A stretch of 64,000 nt of DNA from Kozakia baliensis (GTDB lineage: Bacteria > Pseudomonadota > Alphaproteobacteria > Acetobacterales > Acetobacteraceae): NCBI RefSeq assembly GCF_001787335.1, contig NZ_CP014674.1, forward strand, positions 2,026,501 through 2,090,500, written 5' to 3'. Positions 15,412 through 24,027 of this stretch are shown piece after piece. The position numbers and the translations under genes were made by a program. Numbering within the stretch: position 1 is the first letter of the stretch; the number at the start of each line of letters is the position of its first letter. Under the pieces are notes generated by a model that ran no database searches, was not told the origin of the DNA, and was given only the letters and a program-made list of their open reading frames with translations.

Positions 15412-16902
15412 ATGATTGACCTCAATAACAATACGCTCTCCCAACTGCCCCCGCAGACGAAGCGCTTCCCTTACGATCGAAGCAAAGTCCGTGCCGGTAT
15501 CGTGCATTTGAGCGTCGGCAATTTTCACCGCGCCCACCAATGTTGGTATATGGACCAACTCCTGGCGCAGCCTGGGTACGAAAACTGGGGCTTCTGCGGC
15601 ATTGGCCTGCTGGACGACGCCACAGAGCGCCTCAAGACGGAAGCCTTCCCGGCGCAGGACGACCTCTATACCCTCACCCGCTACGATACGGACGGCAGCG
15701 CGCAGCATCAGGTGATCGGCTCGATCGTCGAGTATCTTTTCGCGCCGCCGGAACCGGAAACGATTCTCGGGCGCCTGAGCGATCCGGCGATCCGGATCGT
15801 CTCCATGACCATCACCGAGGGCGGCTACAATCAGGAGCCGGGCACCGGCGCTTACCGCCTGGACAACCCGCTGACGAAAGCCGAACTCGCCGATCCGAGC
15901 CATCCGCGTTCCGCCTTCGGCTATATCGTCGAAGCGCTCCGCCGTCGTCGCGATGCTGGCGGCAAGGCGTTCACCGTGCTCTCTTGTGACAATTTGCGCG
16001 ATAACGGCGTCATCACGCGCAACGCCGTTCTCACCCATGCCCATGCGCTGGATGCGGATTTGGCCGTCTGGATCGAAGCGAACGTCACGTTCCCGAGCAG
16101 CATGGTCGATCGCATCACGCCTGCGGTGCATAAGGAAGACGCCGACCGCGTGAACGCCGAATGCGGCGTGCATGACCTCCTGCCAGTAATTTCCGAAGAA
16201 TTCGCGCAATGGGTGATCGAGGATCATTTCTCGGACGGTCGCCCCGATCTGGACAAGGTCGGCGTGCAGTTCGTCAAGGACGTGCACCCTTACGAACTCG
16301 CTAAAGTGAGGATGCTCAACGCCTCCCACTCCATGTTGGCCTATCCGGGCCAGTTGGCCGGGCTGTCCGAAGTCAAGCAAGCCATCGATCAGCCGCTGAT
16401 CCATCGTCTCGTCGATGATTTCATGACCCATGATGTCATCCCGATCCTGAAACAGCCCGAAGGGATGGATCTGAACGCCTACAAGAACAAGATCATCGCG
16501 CGTTTCAGCAACCCGAAAGTAGGCGATCGCTTGGCGCGCATCACGGGCGATGGCGGCAGCAAATTGCCGACCTTCATCGCACCGACCTTACAGATCGTGG
16601 CCGAGCGCGGTGGCGATCTGCGCCGTATCGCGTTCTGCATCGCATGTTTCATCCGCTATCTGCGTGGCGTGGACGATAAAGGGCAACGTTTCGAACCGTT
16701 CGAACCACATCTCGACGCCCAGCAGCGCGCCTTGGCGAACGATCCGAAAACGGCGTTGAAGATGGAGATGTTCAAGGATTTCGGCCTGGAAGAACAGCCT
16801 GAACTCCCGGCTTTGATCTCGGATTACGACGCCGCCATGCAAAAGCACGGCACGTTGGCGGTGCTGGAGGAAGTGCTCCGCACGGCCAGCCATGTGATGT
16901 GA
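15412..16902 (+). CDS. Mannitol dehydrogenase family oxidoreductase
   Basis: Polyol-specific long-chain dehydrogenase/reductase, 496 aa, the usual size. It would interconvert a sugar alcohol and ketose (mannitol/fructose or a related pair) with NAD(P)H in the cytoplasm. The N-terminus (MIDLNNNTLSQLP) and the Rossmann segment GIVHLSVGNFHRAHQ are typical. The catalytic K-x4-N-x2-H pattern is seen as KVRMLNASH near residue 298. ATG at 15412 has AGGA seven bases upstream; in-frame ATGs further up lack this. A palindrome with a T run follows the stop. Fructuronate reductase or arabinitol dehydrogenase cannot be excluded. Confidence 0.9.
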   Translation: MIDLNNNTLSQLPPQTKRFPYDRSKVRAGIVHLSVGNFHRAHQCWYMDQLLAQPGYENWGFCGIGLLDDATERLKTEAFPAQDDLYTLTRYDTDGSAQHQVIGSIVEYLFAPPEPETILGRLSDPAIRIVSMTITEGGYNQEPGTGAYRLDNPLTKAELADPSHPRSAFGYIVEALRRRRDAGGKAFTVLSCDNLRDNGVITRNAVLTHAHALDADLAVWIEANVTFPSSMVDRITPAVHKEDADRVNAECGVHDLLPVISEEFAQWVIEDHFSDGRPDLDKVGVQFVKDVHPYELAKVRMLNASHSMLAYPGQLAGLSEVKQAIDQPLIHRLVDDFMTHDVIPILKQPEGMDLNAYKNKIIARFSNPKVGDRLARITGDGGSKLPTFIAPTLQIVAERGGDLRRIAFCIACFIRYLRGVDDKGQRFEPFEPHLDAQQRALANDPKTALKMEMFKDFGLEEQPELPALISDYDAAMQKHGTLAVLEEVLRTASHVM

Positions 16903-16933
16903 ACCTTGTAGGGGTGAAGCGACATCGCCACCT

Positions 16934-16963
16934 AAGCCTTTTCGTTTCAACGGGAAGGCTTTT
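16934..16963 (+). terminator. Hairpin after the mannitol dehydrogenase gene, overlapping the next ribosome binding site
   Basis: AAGCCTT (16934-16940) pairs perfectly with AAGGCTT (16955-16961) and is followed by TT. The right arm also contains the AAGG that is the only ribosome-binding-site-like sequence before ATG 16969. It may therefore end transcription, mask translation of the thioredoxin-like gene, or both. Confidence 0.5.
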
Positions 16964-16968
16964 CCTGC

Positions 16969-18033
16969 ATGCGTGCTTCGCTTCGTCTTTTCGCTCTTTC
17001 GCTTCTCGCGGCAGGGCCGATCCTTCTTGCGCCTGCCATCCCTTCTCCCGCCATGGCGCAAGAGTTATCCGATGAAGGACGCATGCCGTCCCTGAGCGGC
17101 GCGACACATTGGTTCAACTCCCCGCCCCTGACGACGCAAGCGCTGCGCGGTAAGGTCGTGCTGGTCGATTTCTGGACCTACTCCTGCATCAACTGCCTAC
17201 GGGAAATGCCCTACATCCGCGCCTGGGCCGAGAAATACAAAAATAGCGGCCTGGTTGTGATCGGCGTCCACGCGCCGGAATTCGAGTTTGAGAAAAAGAC
17301 GGACAATATCCAAAAAGCAATATCCCGCTTTCATGTCGATTTCCCCGTCGCCGTGGATAATGACCGCAGCATTTGGAACAGCTTCAATAACGAATACTGG
17401 CCCGCCGCCTATTTCATCGACGCTCAAGGCCGCATCCGCCATCATCATTTCGGAGAAGGCGATTACGCAACGTCCGAACGCATCATCCAAACACTTTTGA
17501 CCGAGGCTGGGGCGAAAAACGTGCCGATCTCTCTGGTCGATGTCTCGGCGTCGGGCGAACAAGCCGAAGCGGACATGAATAACGTCGGATCACCCGAGAC
17601 CTATATCGGCTATGCTCGCGCGCGGAATTTTATCTCCACCGGCGGCGCGGTGCAGGATTCAGCCAACGATTATGTTTTGCAGGGAACGCCCGAACTCAAC
17701 CAATGGGGCGTAACAGGCAACTGGACCGTTACGGACGAACACGCCACGCTCAACGCACAGGGCGGCGGTATCACCTATCGCTTCCATGCGCGGGATCTGC
17801 ATCTCGTTATGGGACCAGGGCCAAACGGCAAGCCCATACGTTTCCGCGTGACGATCGACGGGCGCACGCCAGGCATGCAGCACGGTACGGATATCGACGA
17901 GCAAGGCAACGGCACGGTCACGAGCCAGCGGCTTTATCAACTCGTGCGTCAGACCGGCCCGATTACGGACCACACGTTCCACATCGAGTTTCTCGATCCC
18001 GGCGTTCAGGCTTTCGCCTTCACCTTCGGATAA
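16969..18033 (+). CDS. Exported thioredoxin-like protein with a C-terminal beta-sandwich domain (DipZ C-terminal type)
   Basis: A 354-aa exported protein. A signal peptide ends at about AMA-QE (residue 30). Residues 45-185 are a thioredoxin-like domain with active site CINC (C73, C76) in the context VLVDFWTYSCINCLREMP, matching DipZ/TlpA-like proteins. The last 150 residues form a beta-rich domain of the kind found at the C-terminus of DipZ, with YIGYARARNF and a YRFHARDLHLVMGP segment. No CcdA-like membrane domain is attached, so the electron donor must be another protein. Probable role: thiol-disulfide chemistry in the periplasm. Confidence 0.85.
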   Translation: MRASLRLFALSLLAAGPILLAPAIPSPAMAQELSDEGRMPSLSGATHWFNSPPLTTQALRGKVVLVDFWTYSCINCLREMPYIRAWAEKYKNSGLVVIGVHAPEFEFEKKTDNIQKAISRFHVDFPVAVDNDRSIWNSFNNEYWPAAYFIDAQGRIRHHHFGEGDYATSERIIQTLLTEAGAKNVPISLVDVSASGEQAEADMNNVGSPETYIGYARARNFISTGGAVQDSANDYVLQGTPELNQWGVTGNWTVTDEHATLNAQGGGITYRFHARDLHLVMGPGPNGKPIRFRVTIDGRTPGMQHGTDIDEQGNGTVTSQRLYQLVRQTGPITDHTFHIEFLDPGVQAFAFTFG

Positions 18034-18038
18034 TAAAA

Positions 18039-18077
18039 ACACCGCATCCACTTCGCGCGGATGCGGCGTCGTTTTTT
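18039..18077 (+). terminator. Bidirectional intrinsic terminator
   Basis: ACACCGCATCC (18039-18049) pairs with GGATGCGGCGT (18059-18069) with one mismatch, around a 9-nt loop. TTTTTT follows at 18072-18077 on the plus strand. On the minus strand the stem is followed by a TTTTT run (18035-18039), so it can also end the convergent TonB receptor transcript, whose stop codon it touches. Confidence 0.85.
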
Positions 18078-20368
18078 CAGAATGAAGTGGAAACCGTCCC
18101 CGCCATGGTGAAGCGCGGCGTCACCATGAAGGAATTTCCATAGCCCGTGTAGGACGGCATGCTGCCACTCCAAACGGTGCTTGTATCGCGCTTGCTGTAA
18201 ATCGCGCCCATCGCGCCGGTTCGCTCGATCGAACCGGTCAGATTGCTGAAATTCAGCTTGAAGGTCGGCGATTTCGCAAACAGGAACGGCTTGAAGTGAT
18301 AGCCGAGTGAGAGCGTATCGGTCACATAACCCGGAATACGTTGATCGCCCGCGACGCTGACCGATTGCGGGCCGGTGTAATGCACGCTCGCATTGCCGAA
18401 GAAGCCGCCATAGGTGTAGGTCAGGCCAAAATTGGCCATGACGTGCGGCGCCATGATCGCTTGCGTGCCTGCGGAATGCAGCATGATGCCTTGATAAGGA
18501 TCGAGCACGTTCGAATCCTGTGTCGCATGCAGATATTCGACAGACGCATAGGGGCTGAATCCGTGAATCGAGCGGCCCGCGATCATGAAGTCAAAACCGC
18601 GCATCTGTTGGTTGCCGATCGAAAACGGTCTGAAATTATTCATGCCGACATACTGATCGACGATGCGGTTGGTGACATTATAGTTAAAGAACGACGCGTC
18701 GATGACCAGGTACTTGTCGTGATAGCGCCAGCCGAGTTCTTCTTTAATGGAATACTGGTTTTTCGGGATTGCAACATCGGTATAGAGCCAGCCGAGATCG
18801 ACTTGGCTGGGCTGCCGGTAATCGCCTTCCACGTTCAGGTAGACCTGATTGTGCTCATTGATACGATATCCGATCTGCAATTGTGGCAGCGGCTCTGTCC
18901 GGTTGGCGACCTGACGCCCGTAATAGTCTCGGTTCCAGGTATTGGACATGACGAATTTGAAGCCGCCATGAATGGTAAGGCGATCCTGGAAGTATTTCGC
19001 CGTGTCCTCAATGAATAGAGAATGGATTTCATACCCGGCATCCTGAAGATCCCCCGCTGAAATGCGGTAATTCAGGTTCATCGGGTTCGGCGCGCCCCCT
19101 CCCGGCAAAGCGTAGCTCTGCGGGTAGGATTGCATGGTGTAATTATTCTCGTACCAATAGCCAAGCGAGATCGTGTTGTGGTTATCCGGGCTGTAATTCA
19201 GCTTGGCGACCGCACCGACCTGACGGGTGGCGTTCTGGTTGAAATAATTGATGCCGTTGCGTGAGGCGCCATTCTCATCCGTCACCGCGCCCAGTGGCGA
19301 GGCGTCGTAGCCCGTGCCGTAGCTGAAATAAGGTTGCAGATCGAAGGAGAAACGCGCGGGCAGGACGACGTGAATCGGCGCAGTCAGAAAGACCTGATTC
19401 CAATGGTCGTTATTGTTTTTCCAGTAATTGGCGTTGGATGGATCGGCCGAGCGACCATAGCCTTGGCCGGTATGTTTGTAGCGATAGAATTCCTGCTCGG
19501 TCGGGTAATTGTCGATCACGAAATTTTCGTTGTTCCACGACACGAAAACCCGCGCCGTCGAGCCGTTTTCCCAATCTTTCTGGGCACCGAAATCGATATG
19601 TTTGCGGTCATTGATGCCCGCTCCCATCCAGCTTCGGTTATGCGTGTTGGAGAACGAGAAGAAGCTGCGCACGCCCGTATTGCCGATCTCGCCGGATTCC
19701 AGGCGAATGAACTCACGCGAAAGATTGTTCGTGCCGTAGGTGAAATCCATCAAGCCGCCGAATTTCTTCTCCGGCGTATGCGAAACTTCCGTCATCACGC
19801 CACCTGCGGCTGACGTCACCGGCAGGTCGGTCCCTGCACTGCCCGGCGTTAGATTCACTTCTTCCAAATTTTCGGAATCGATATTTTCCGAGAGGTATTT
19901 CGCCGCCGCCGCCGGCGCACCATCGAGCATCAGCCCCATATCGAGGTCGGTCAGGCCGCGCGTTTGGATTTGTCCGCCCTCCATCCCGTAGGAATCCGGC
20001 GTCATGATATTCACGCTCGGCAGATTCTGAATCAAATCGAGCGCCGTGCTGGTGGGCGAGCGCATGGCGATATATTGCTTATCAACCGTCTGTACGGTGC
20101 GGGGCGCGGTTTCGATCCGCATCATGCCCCCACCCCCGTTCAAAGCCTGGCGCGTAGTGACGACGGAAATCGTCTCCGCGCCATGCGCTTCCATCGCACG
20201 CGGCCGCTGCGGTTTGGCAGCTGGTTTCGGCGTTGCTTTATGCGTCTGGCTGGAATGGGAATGTTTCGGGGCCGCCTGCGCAGCGATATGGCAGAGCGCG
20301 GTTGTCGCAATCAAGCAAGAGAAAAGGTGGAAACAGTTTCGGGGCATCATATGCGGGCGGCGCGCCAT
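18077..20368 (-). CDS. TonB-dependent outer membrane receptor
   Basis: Outer membrane active-transport receptor, 763 aa. A signal peptide (ending near QAA) is followed by a Lys/His/Pro-rich segment, a TonB-box-like stretch ETISVVTTR, the plug domain (about residues 70-180, with PSVNIMTPDSYGMEGGQIQT and RGLTDLDMGLMLDG) and a beta barrel ending in FTMAGTVSTSF with the expected C-terminal aromatic residue. ATG at 20368 follows GAGG at seven bases. The ligand is not predictable from sequence. The promoter carries a near-perfect Pho box, which hints at a phosphorus-containing substrate or phosphate control. It is a single-gene unit. Confidence 0.93.
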   Translation of the reverse strand: MARRPHMMPRNCFHLFSCLIATTALCHIAAQAAPKHSHSSQTHKATPKPAAKPQRPRAMEAHGAETISVVTTRQALNGGGGMMRIETAPRTVQTVDKQYIAMRSPTSTALDLIQNLPSVNIMTPDSYGMEGGQIQTRGLTDLDMGLMLDGAPAAAAKYLSENIDSENLEEVNLTPGSAGTDLPVTSAAGGVMTEVSHTPEKKFGGLMDFTYGTNNLSREFIRLESGEIGNTGVRSFFSFSNTHNRSWMGAGINDRKHIDFGAQKDWENGSTARVFVSWNNENFVIDNYPTEQEFYRYKHTGQGYGRSADPSNANYWKNNNDHWNQVFLTAPIHVVLPARFSFDLQPYFSYGTGYDASPLGAVTDENGASRNGINYFNQNATRQVGAVAKLNYSPDNHNTISLGYWYENNYTMQSYPQSYALPGGGAPNPMNLNYRISAGDLQDAGYEIHSLFIEDTAKYFQDRLTIHGGFKFVMSNTWNRDYYGRQVANRTEPLPQLQIGYRINEHNQVYLNVEGDYRQPSQVDLGWLYTDVAIPKNQYSIKEELGWRYHDKYLVIDASFFNYNVTNRIVDQYVGMNNFRPFSIGNQQMRGFDFMIAGRSIHGFSPYASVEYLHATQDSNVLDPYQGIMLHSAGTQAIMAPHVMANFGLTYTYGGFFGNASVHYTGPQSVSVAGDQRIPGYVTDTLSLGYHFKPFLFAKSPTFKLNFSNLTGSIERTGAMGAIYSKRDTSTVWSGSMPSYTGYGNSFMVTPRFTMAGTVSTSF

Positions 20369-20511
20369 CAATCGTCCTCATGCGTCAGCATCACGCACTG
20401 GCTTTATGACTGACGGAGACTGCAACGTTCCGATTTCGCAATGCCAGCGCTCAACGCATCCCAGCTATGCAAAAAGCCTTTATCGATGCAAGGAAACCCC
20501 AACACATTATG

Positions 20512-20544
20512 ATAATAAAACAACTTCTGTCACATATCTGTCAC
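20512..20544 (-). promoter_or_regulatory. Pho box and -10 element of the TonB receptor gene
   Basis: On the plus strand 20527-20544 reads CTGTCACATATCTGTCAC: two CTGTCA repeats 11 bp apart. This agrees at 17 of 18 positions with the enterobacterial PhoB box (CTGTCATAWAWCTGTCAY). On the minus strand a -10-like TATTAT (20512-20517) follows nine bases downstream, as in Pho-activated promoters. The box is inverted relative to the receptor gene. No plus-strand gene lies nearby to be its target. Confidence 0.6.
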
Positions 20545-20553
20545 AAACAAATC

Positions 20554-21411
20554 TCACGGTTCGATATCCAATCCGATATCGAGCGCGGTCACGCTATGTG
20601 TCAGCCAACCGAGCGAGAGGACATCCACACCAGTCGCGGCAATCGCCGGTGCCGTTGCAGGCGTAATCCCCCCCGAAGCCTCGGCGATGGCGCGACCGTC
20701 GATCATACGCACGGCCTCGCGCAACGTCTCAAGATTCATATTATCGAGCAAATAAGCATCCGCACCGCCGTTTTTTAAAGCCGCTTCGAGTTGGACGAGA
20801 TTATCGACCTCCAACTCGATTTTCATCAGATGCCCGGCTTTTTCGCGTGCGGCTTCAAGCGCTTTTTCCACACTGCCGCAAAGGGCAAGATGATTGTCCT
20901 TGATCAAGATCGCGTCGTCCAACCGATAGCGATGGTTCGATCCCCCGCCCGCTTTGACGGCATATTTTTGGATCGCGCGCAGACCCGGCAATGTTTTGCG
21001 TGTGCAGCAGACACGCGCCTTCGTCCCGGCTACGGAATCCACCACTTCGCGCGTGGCGGTAGCGATGCCGCTGAGATGAGAAAGCAAATTGAGCGCCGTG
21101 CGTTCGCCACCGAGCACAACCTCGGCTGGCCCCTCGATTTCCGCAATCACATCGTTCGGTTCGATCCGGCTGCCATCGGGGCGATGCACTTCGAAACGCG
21201 CGGCACGATCAAGCAGCGAGAAAGACAAACGCACGGCGCTGATTCCAGCAACCACGCCTGGTTTTCGCGCTCTAAAAATCGCACGCAGAGATTGACCGGG
21301 CGATGCGACAGCGTGGGTGGTGGCATCGCCGCCGCTGCCGAAATCCTCCAGCAACCCCGTCCGGACGATCGGCTCCCACATGATATCGGGGAGAGGCGCT
21401 AAATTGCTCAT
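20554..21411 (-). CDS. nadC: Nicotinate-nucleotide diphosphorylase (quinolinate phosphoribosyltransferase)
   Basis: NadC, 285 aa, converts quinolinate and PRPP to nicotinate mononucleotide, the third de novo NAD step. Typical segments are LLSHLSGIATATREVVD, the active-site stretch CCTRKTLPGLRAIQKYA with the R-K pair, GGGSNHRYRLDDAILIKDNH, and IELEVDNLVQLEAAL. The C-terminus (GVDVLSLGWLTHSVTALDIGLDI) is the family end. Its ATG overlaps the nadB stop by four bases, so the two are coupled in the nadA-nadB-nadC operon. Confidence 0.97.
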   Translation of the reverse strand: MSNLAPLPDIMWEPIVRTGLLEDFGSGGDATTHAVASPGQSLRAIFRARKPGVVAGISAVRLSFSLLDRAARFEVHRPDGSRIEPNDVIAEIEGPAEVVLGGERTALNLLSHLSGIATATREVVDSVAGTKARVCCTRKTLPGLRAIQKYAVKAGGGSNHRYRLDDAILIKDNHLALCGSVEKALEAAREKAGHLMKIELEVDNLVQLEAALKNGGADAYLLDNMNLETLREAVRMIDGRAIAEASGGITPATAPAIAATGVDVLSLGWLTHSVTALDIGLDIEP

Positions 21412-22892
21412 GCATATTCCAGACTTGTTGCGTGGAGAGGCAAATCCGCAAGGATAAAACTATTGCGATGCGGCGCGGCGCGCTCCGGATAATCGGTGCG
21501 CCAATGGCTGCCGCGGCTTTCGCGCCGTTGCAGCGCGGCATGAGCGATGAACGCGCCGACCAGCGCGTGGTCGTCTTGAAGCGCATCGGACGACAAGCGA
21601 CGCCGAAGCTTCGATAATCCGGCTTCGTTGCGTAAAATTCCTGCTTCAGCACTCATCAAGCGACCGTAATCATGCGCTGAAGTAAGAGCAGGCGGCGCGT
21701 CAGCGACATGATGCGCATTCGGCAACGAGATTGCGTTCAAATCCTGCGCCACGCTCTGACCAGTGACAAAAGCCTCGAGCAATGAGTTGCTGGCCAACCG
21801 GTTCGCACCATGCAGGCCCGTGCAAGCGGCCTCCCCCGCCGCCCATAATCCTGAAATCGAGGAGCGTCCTCGCGCGTCCACCTCGATGCCGCCCATATGA
21901 TAATGCACGGCGGGACGCACAGGGATGGGGTGGATATCAGGGTCTATGCCGATTGCGGCGCAGGAGGCGGCGATCGTCGGAAAATGCTGGGCGAAATGAC
22001 CCGCCAACACCTTGCGCGCATCGAGAAAAACGCGGTGGCCCTCGTGCAGATGCGCGGCGATCGCACGGGAGACGACATCGCGCGATGCAAGTTCGTCCGT
22101 AAAGCGCTCGCCGGTTTCGTCGATCAGCGCCGCGCCCGCGCCGCGCACGGCTTCGCTCACCAAAGGGCGTCGTCCAGGGCGATCGCCAATATCCAACGCG
22201 GTAGGATGAAACTGCACGAATTCCATATCGGCCAGGCGCGCCCCTGCCCGTGCCGCTATGGCGAGACCGAGACCACGATTTCCTGATGGGCTGGTCGCTT
22301 CTGCATAGAGTGCACCGACGCCACCGCTGGCAATGACGCAAGCAGAGGTCGGGATATAGGATAACCCGGCCCAAATGCCGCGCAGCCGGTTTTCATGCAC
22401 ATCCAATGCCCGAAGCGATGCCCCTTCCAAAACGATAATACGCGGTGTGGCGCGCACTCGCGCGATCAATGCGCGCATGATCGCAGCGCCGCTACCGTCA
22501 CCCGCCGCATGCGCGATGCGGGCGCGGGAATGCGCTGCCTCCAGATGCAAATCGAGCGCGCCACTCGTATGACGATCGAACGGCACGCCCCATTCGAGCA
22601 GAGTGCACACAGCATCCGGCGCGGCCTGCGTCATGGTTCGCACGATAGCGGGATCGCACAAGCCCGCACCCGCCGCCAACGTATCTTGCGCATGAAGCGC
22701 TGGGCTGTCATCCGGTCCGAGTGCCGCCGCGATGCCGCCTTGCGCCAAAGAACTCGCGGCATTCTCCCCCAATGGCGACGGACTAAGGACGACGCAGGGG
22801 CCATCCAGATGCAGCGCCGTCGAAAGACCCGCCAACCCCGCCCCTGCGATAACCGGCCAACCCGCATAGCGTGTGAGCATCTCGGCGCTCAT
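21408..22892 (-). CDS. nadB: L-aspartate oxidase
   Basis: NadB, 494 aa, FAD enzyme oxidising L-aspartate to iminoaspartate, the substrate of quinolinate synthase. The FAD motif VIAGAGLAGLSTALHL lies close to the N-terminus; NAASSLAQGGIAAALG and DMEFVQFHPTALDIG are family signatures; YHMGGIEVDARGRSSISGLWAAGE is the second FAD region, followed by ANRLASNSLLEA. I use ATG at 22892, which overlaps the region just after the nadA stop (22897). Longer in-frame starts would run into nadA. Shorter than some NadB proteins at the C-terminal helical domain but complete. Confidence 0.95.
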   Translation of the reverse strand: MSAEMLTRYAGWPVIAGAGLAGLSTALHLDGPCVVLSPSPLGENAASSLAQGGIAAALGPDDSPALHAQDTLAAGAGLCDPAIVRTMTQAAPDAVCTLLEWGVPFDRHTSGALDLHLEAAHSRARIAHAAGDGSGAAIMRALIARVRATPRIIVLEGASLRALDVHENRLRGIWAGLSYIPTSACVIASGGVGALYAEATSPSGNRGLGLAIAARAGARLADMEFVQFHPTALDIGDRPGRRPLVSEAVRGAGAALIDETGERFTDELASRDVVSRAIAAHLHEGHRVFLDARKVLAGHFAQHFPTIAASCAAIGIDPDIHPIPVRPAVHYHMGGIEVDARGRSSISGLWAAGEAACTGLHGANRLASNSLLEAFVTGQSVAQDLNAISLPNAHHVADAPPALTSAHDYGRLMSAEAGILRNEAGLSKLRRRLSSDALQDDHALVGAFIAHAALQRRESRGSHWRTDYPERAAPHRNSFILADLPLHATSLEYA

Positions 22893-22896
22893 GACG

Positions 22897-23883
22897 TCAG
22901 ACCGCCAGCATCCGCTCGACGGCACGCCGGGCACGCGCGAACATGTCTTCCGGGATGGTGACTTCCTCCTCCATCGTTTCCAGAGAGCGGCGAATGGCGG
23001 AAAGCGTGATGCGCTTCATATGCGGGCAAAGATTGCATGGCCGCACGAATTGCGTCTCGGGATGTTGCGCGGCCAAATTGTCGCTCATGGAACATTCCGT
23101 CACCAACAACACTTTTTTCGGTTGTTTCTGAGCGACGAAATCCATCATTCCCGCCGTCGAACCGGAGTAATCGGCTTCCGCCACGACTTCCGGCGGGCAT
23201 TCGGGATGCGCCAGCACCGTCACGCCCGGATGCATGCGGCGATATTGACGGATTTCCTGCGGCGTGAAGCGTTCATGCACTTCGCAGTGGCCCGGCCAGG
23301 TGAGCATCTCGATGCCGGTTTCGTTCTGAATGTTTTTGGCCAGAAACTCATCCGGGATCATGATCACGCGCGGCACGCCAAGGCTCTCGACCACGCGCTT
23401 GGCGTTGCCGGAGGTGCAACAGATATCGGTCTCGGCTTTCACGGCCACGGAACTGTTGACGTAGGTAACAACGGGCACACCGGGATAAGCGGCCTTGAGC
23501 GCCCGGACGTTTTCCGCCGTAATGGATTCCGCCAGCGAACATCCGGCCCGAGAATCCGGGATCAGGACGGTTTTCTCCGGATTCATCAATTTGGCGGTCT
23601 CGGCCATGAAATGCACGCCCGCTAGGACAATCACCTTCGCATCCAGATTTTGCGCCTCGCGCGCCAAGGCGAGGCTGTCGCCACGGATATCGGAGACGCA
23701 ATGGAAGATTTCGGGCGTCTGGTAATTATGCGCCAGAATGACCGCGTCCCGCTCCTGCTTCAGGCGCAGGATCGCTTCGATGTCATCGGCATAAAGCCTT
23801 TCCCAATCCGCGCGCGTCATTAAACGCGAGACCGGCTCGTAGAGCGCATTGCGACGATCGAGAAGCGGCGTGATCTGATCCAT
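22897..23883 (-). CDS. nadA: Quinolinate synthase
   Basis: NadA, 328 aa, condenses iminoaspartate with dihydroxyacetone phosphate to quinolinate using an oxygen-sensitive [4Fe-4S] cluster. Three conserved cluster cysteines can be placed at about C115 ([10 protein letters not shown]), C200 (WPGHCEVH) and C286 (CNLCPHMKR). [12 protein letters not shown] and [12 protein letters not shown] are substrate-binding stretches. GGAG eight bases before ATG supports the start. It is the first gene of nadABC. A triple GAGCATAA-type half-site array sits 19-50 bp upstream, probably the operator for the NadQ-type regulator encoded next door. Confidence 0.97.
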   Translation of the reverse strand: MDQITPLLDRRNALYEPVSRLMTRADWERLYADDIEAILRLKQERDAVILAHNYQTPEIFHCVSDIRGDSLALAREAQNLDAKVIVLAGVHFMAETAKLMNPEKTVLIPDSRAGCSLAESITAENVRALKAAYPGVPVVTYVNSSVAVKAETDICCTSGNAKRVVESLGVPRVIMIPDEFLAKNIQNETGIEMLTWPGHCEVHERFTPQEIRQYRRMHPGVTVLAHPECPPEVVAEADYSGSTAGMMDFVAQKQPKKVLLVTECSMSDNLAAQHPETQFVRPCNLCPHMKRITLSAIRRSLETMEEEVTIPEDMFARARRAVERMLAV

Positions 23884-23901
23884 TAGCCTATCTCCGTTTC
23901 T

Positions 23902-23933
23902 TTATGCTCTATTTGAGCATAAGTAGAGCATAA
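23902..23933 (-). promoter_or_regulatory. Probable NadQ operator in front of nadA
   Basis: On the plus strand TTATGCTC (23902-23909), GAGCATAA (23915-23922) and GAGCATAA (23926-23933). The first two form a perfect 21-bp palindrome (8-5-8); the third is a direct repeat of the second after 3 bp. It lies 19-50 bp upstream of the nadA ATG, where a repressor would block transcription. The binding protein is inferred from the adjacent nadQ gene. Confidence 0.65.
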
Positions 23934-24027
23934 TTCAACCTCGAACTCGGAGATTGTCCGGCTTTCATTGCCGGTCAAGCACACATGGCTGTGAGCGAAG
24001 AAACGTGATGTTTCTTGCCGCCCTTCG

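Noticed and set aside
15208-16431. 407-codon minus-strand frame over the mannitol dehydrogenase gene
   Set aside because: Antisense shadow of a clearly conserved gene; no recognisable protein.
20506-20516. ATTATGATAAT palindrome as a Fur box for the TonB receptor
   Set aside because: Only 5-1-5 and it coincides with the -10 element; the match to a 19-bp Fur box is poor. The Pho box explains the region better, though iron control is not excluded.
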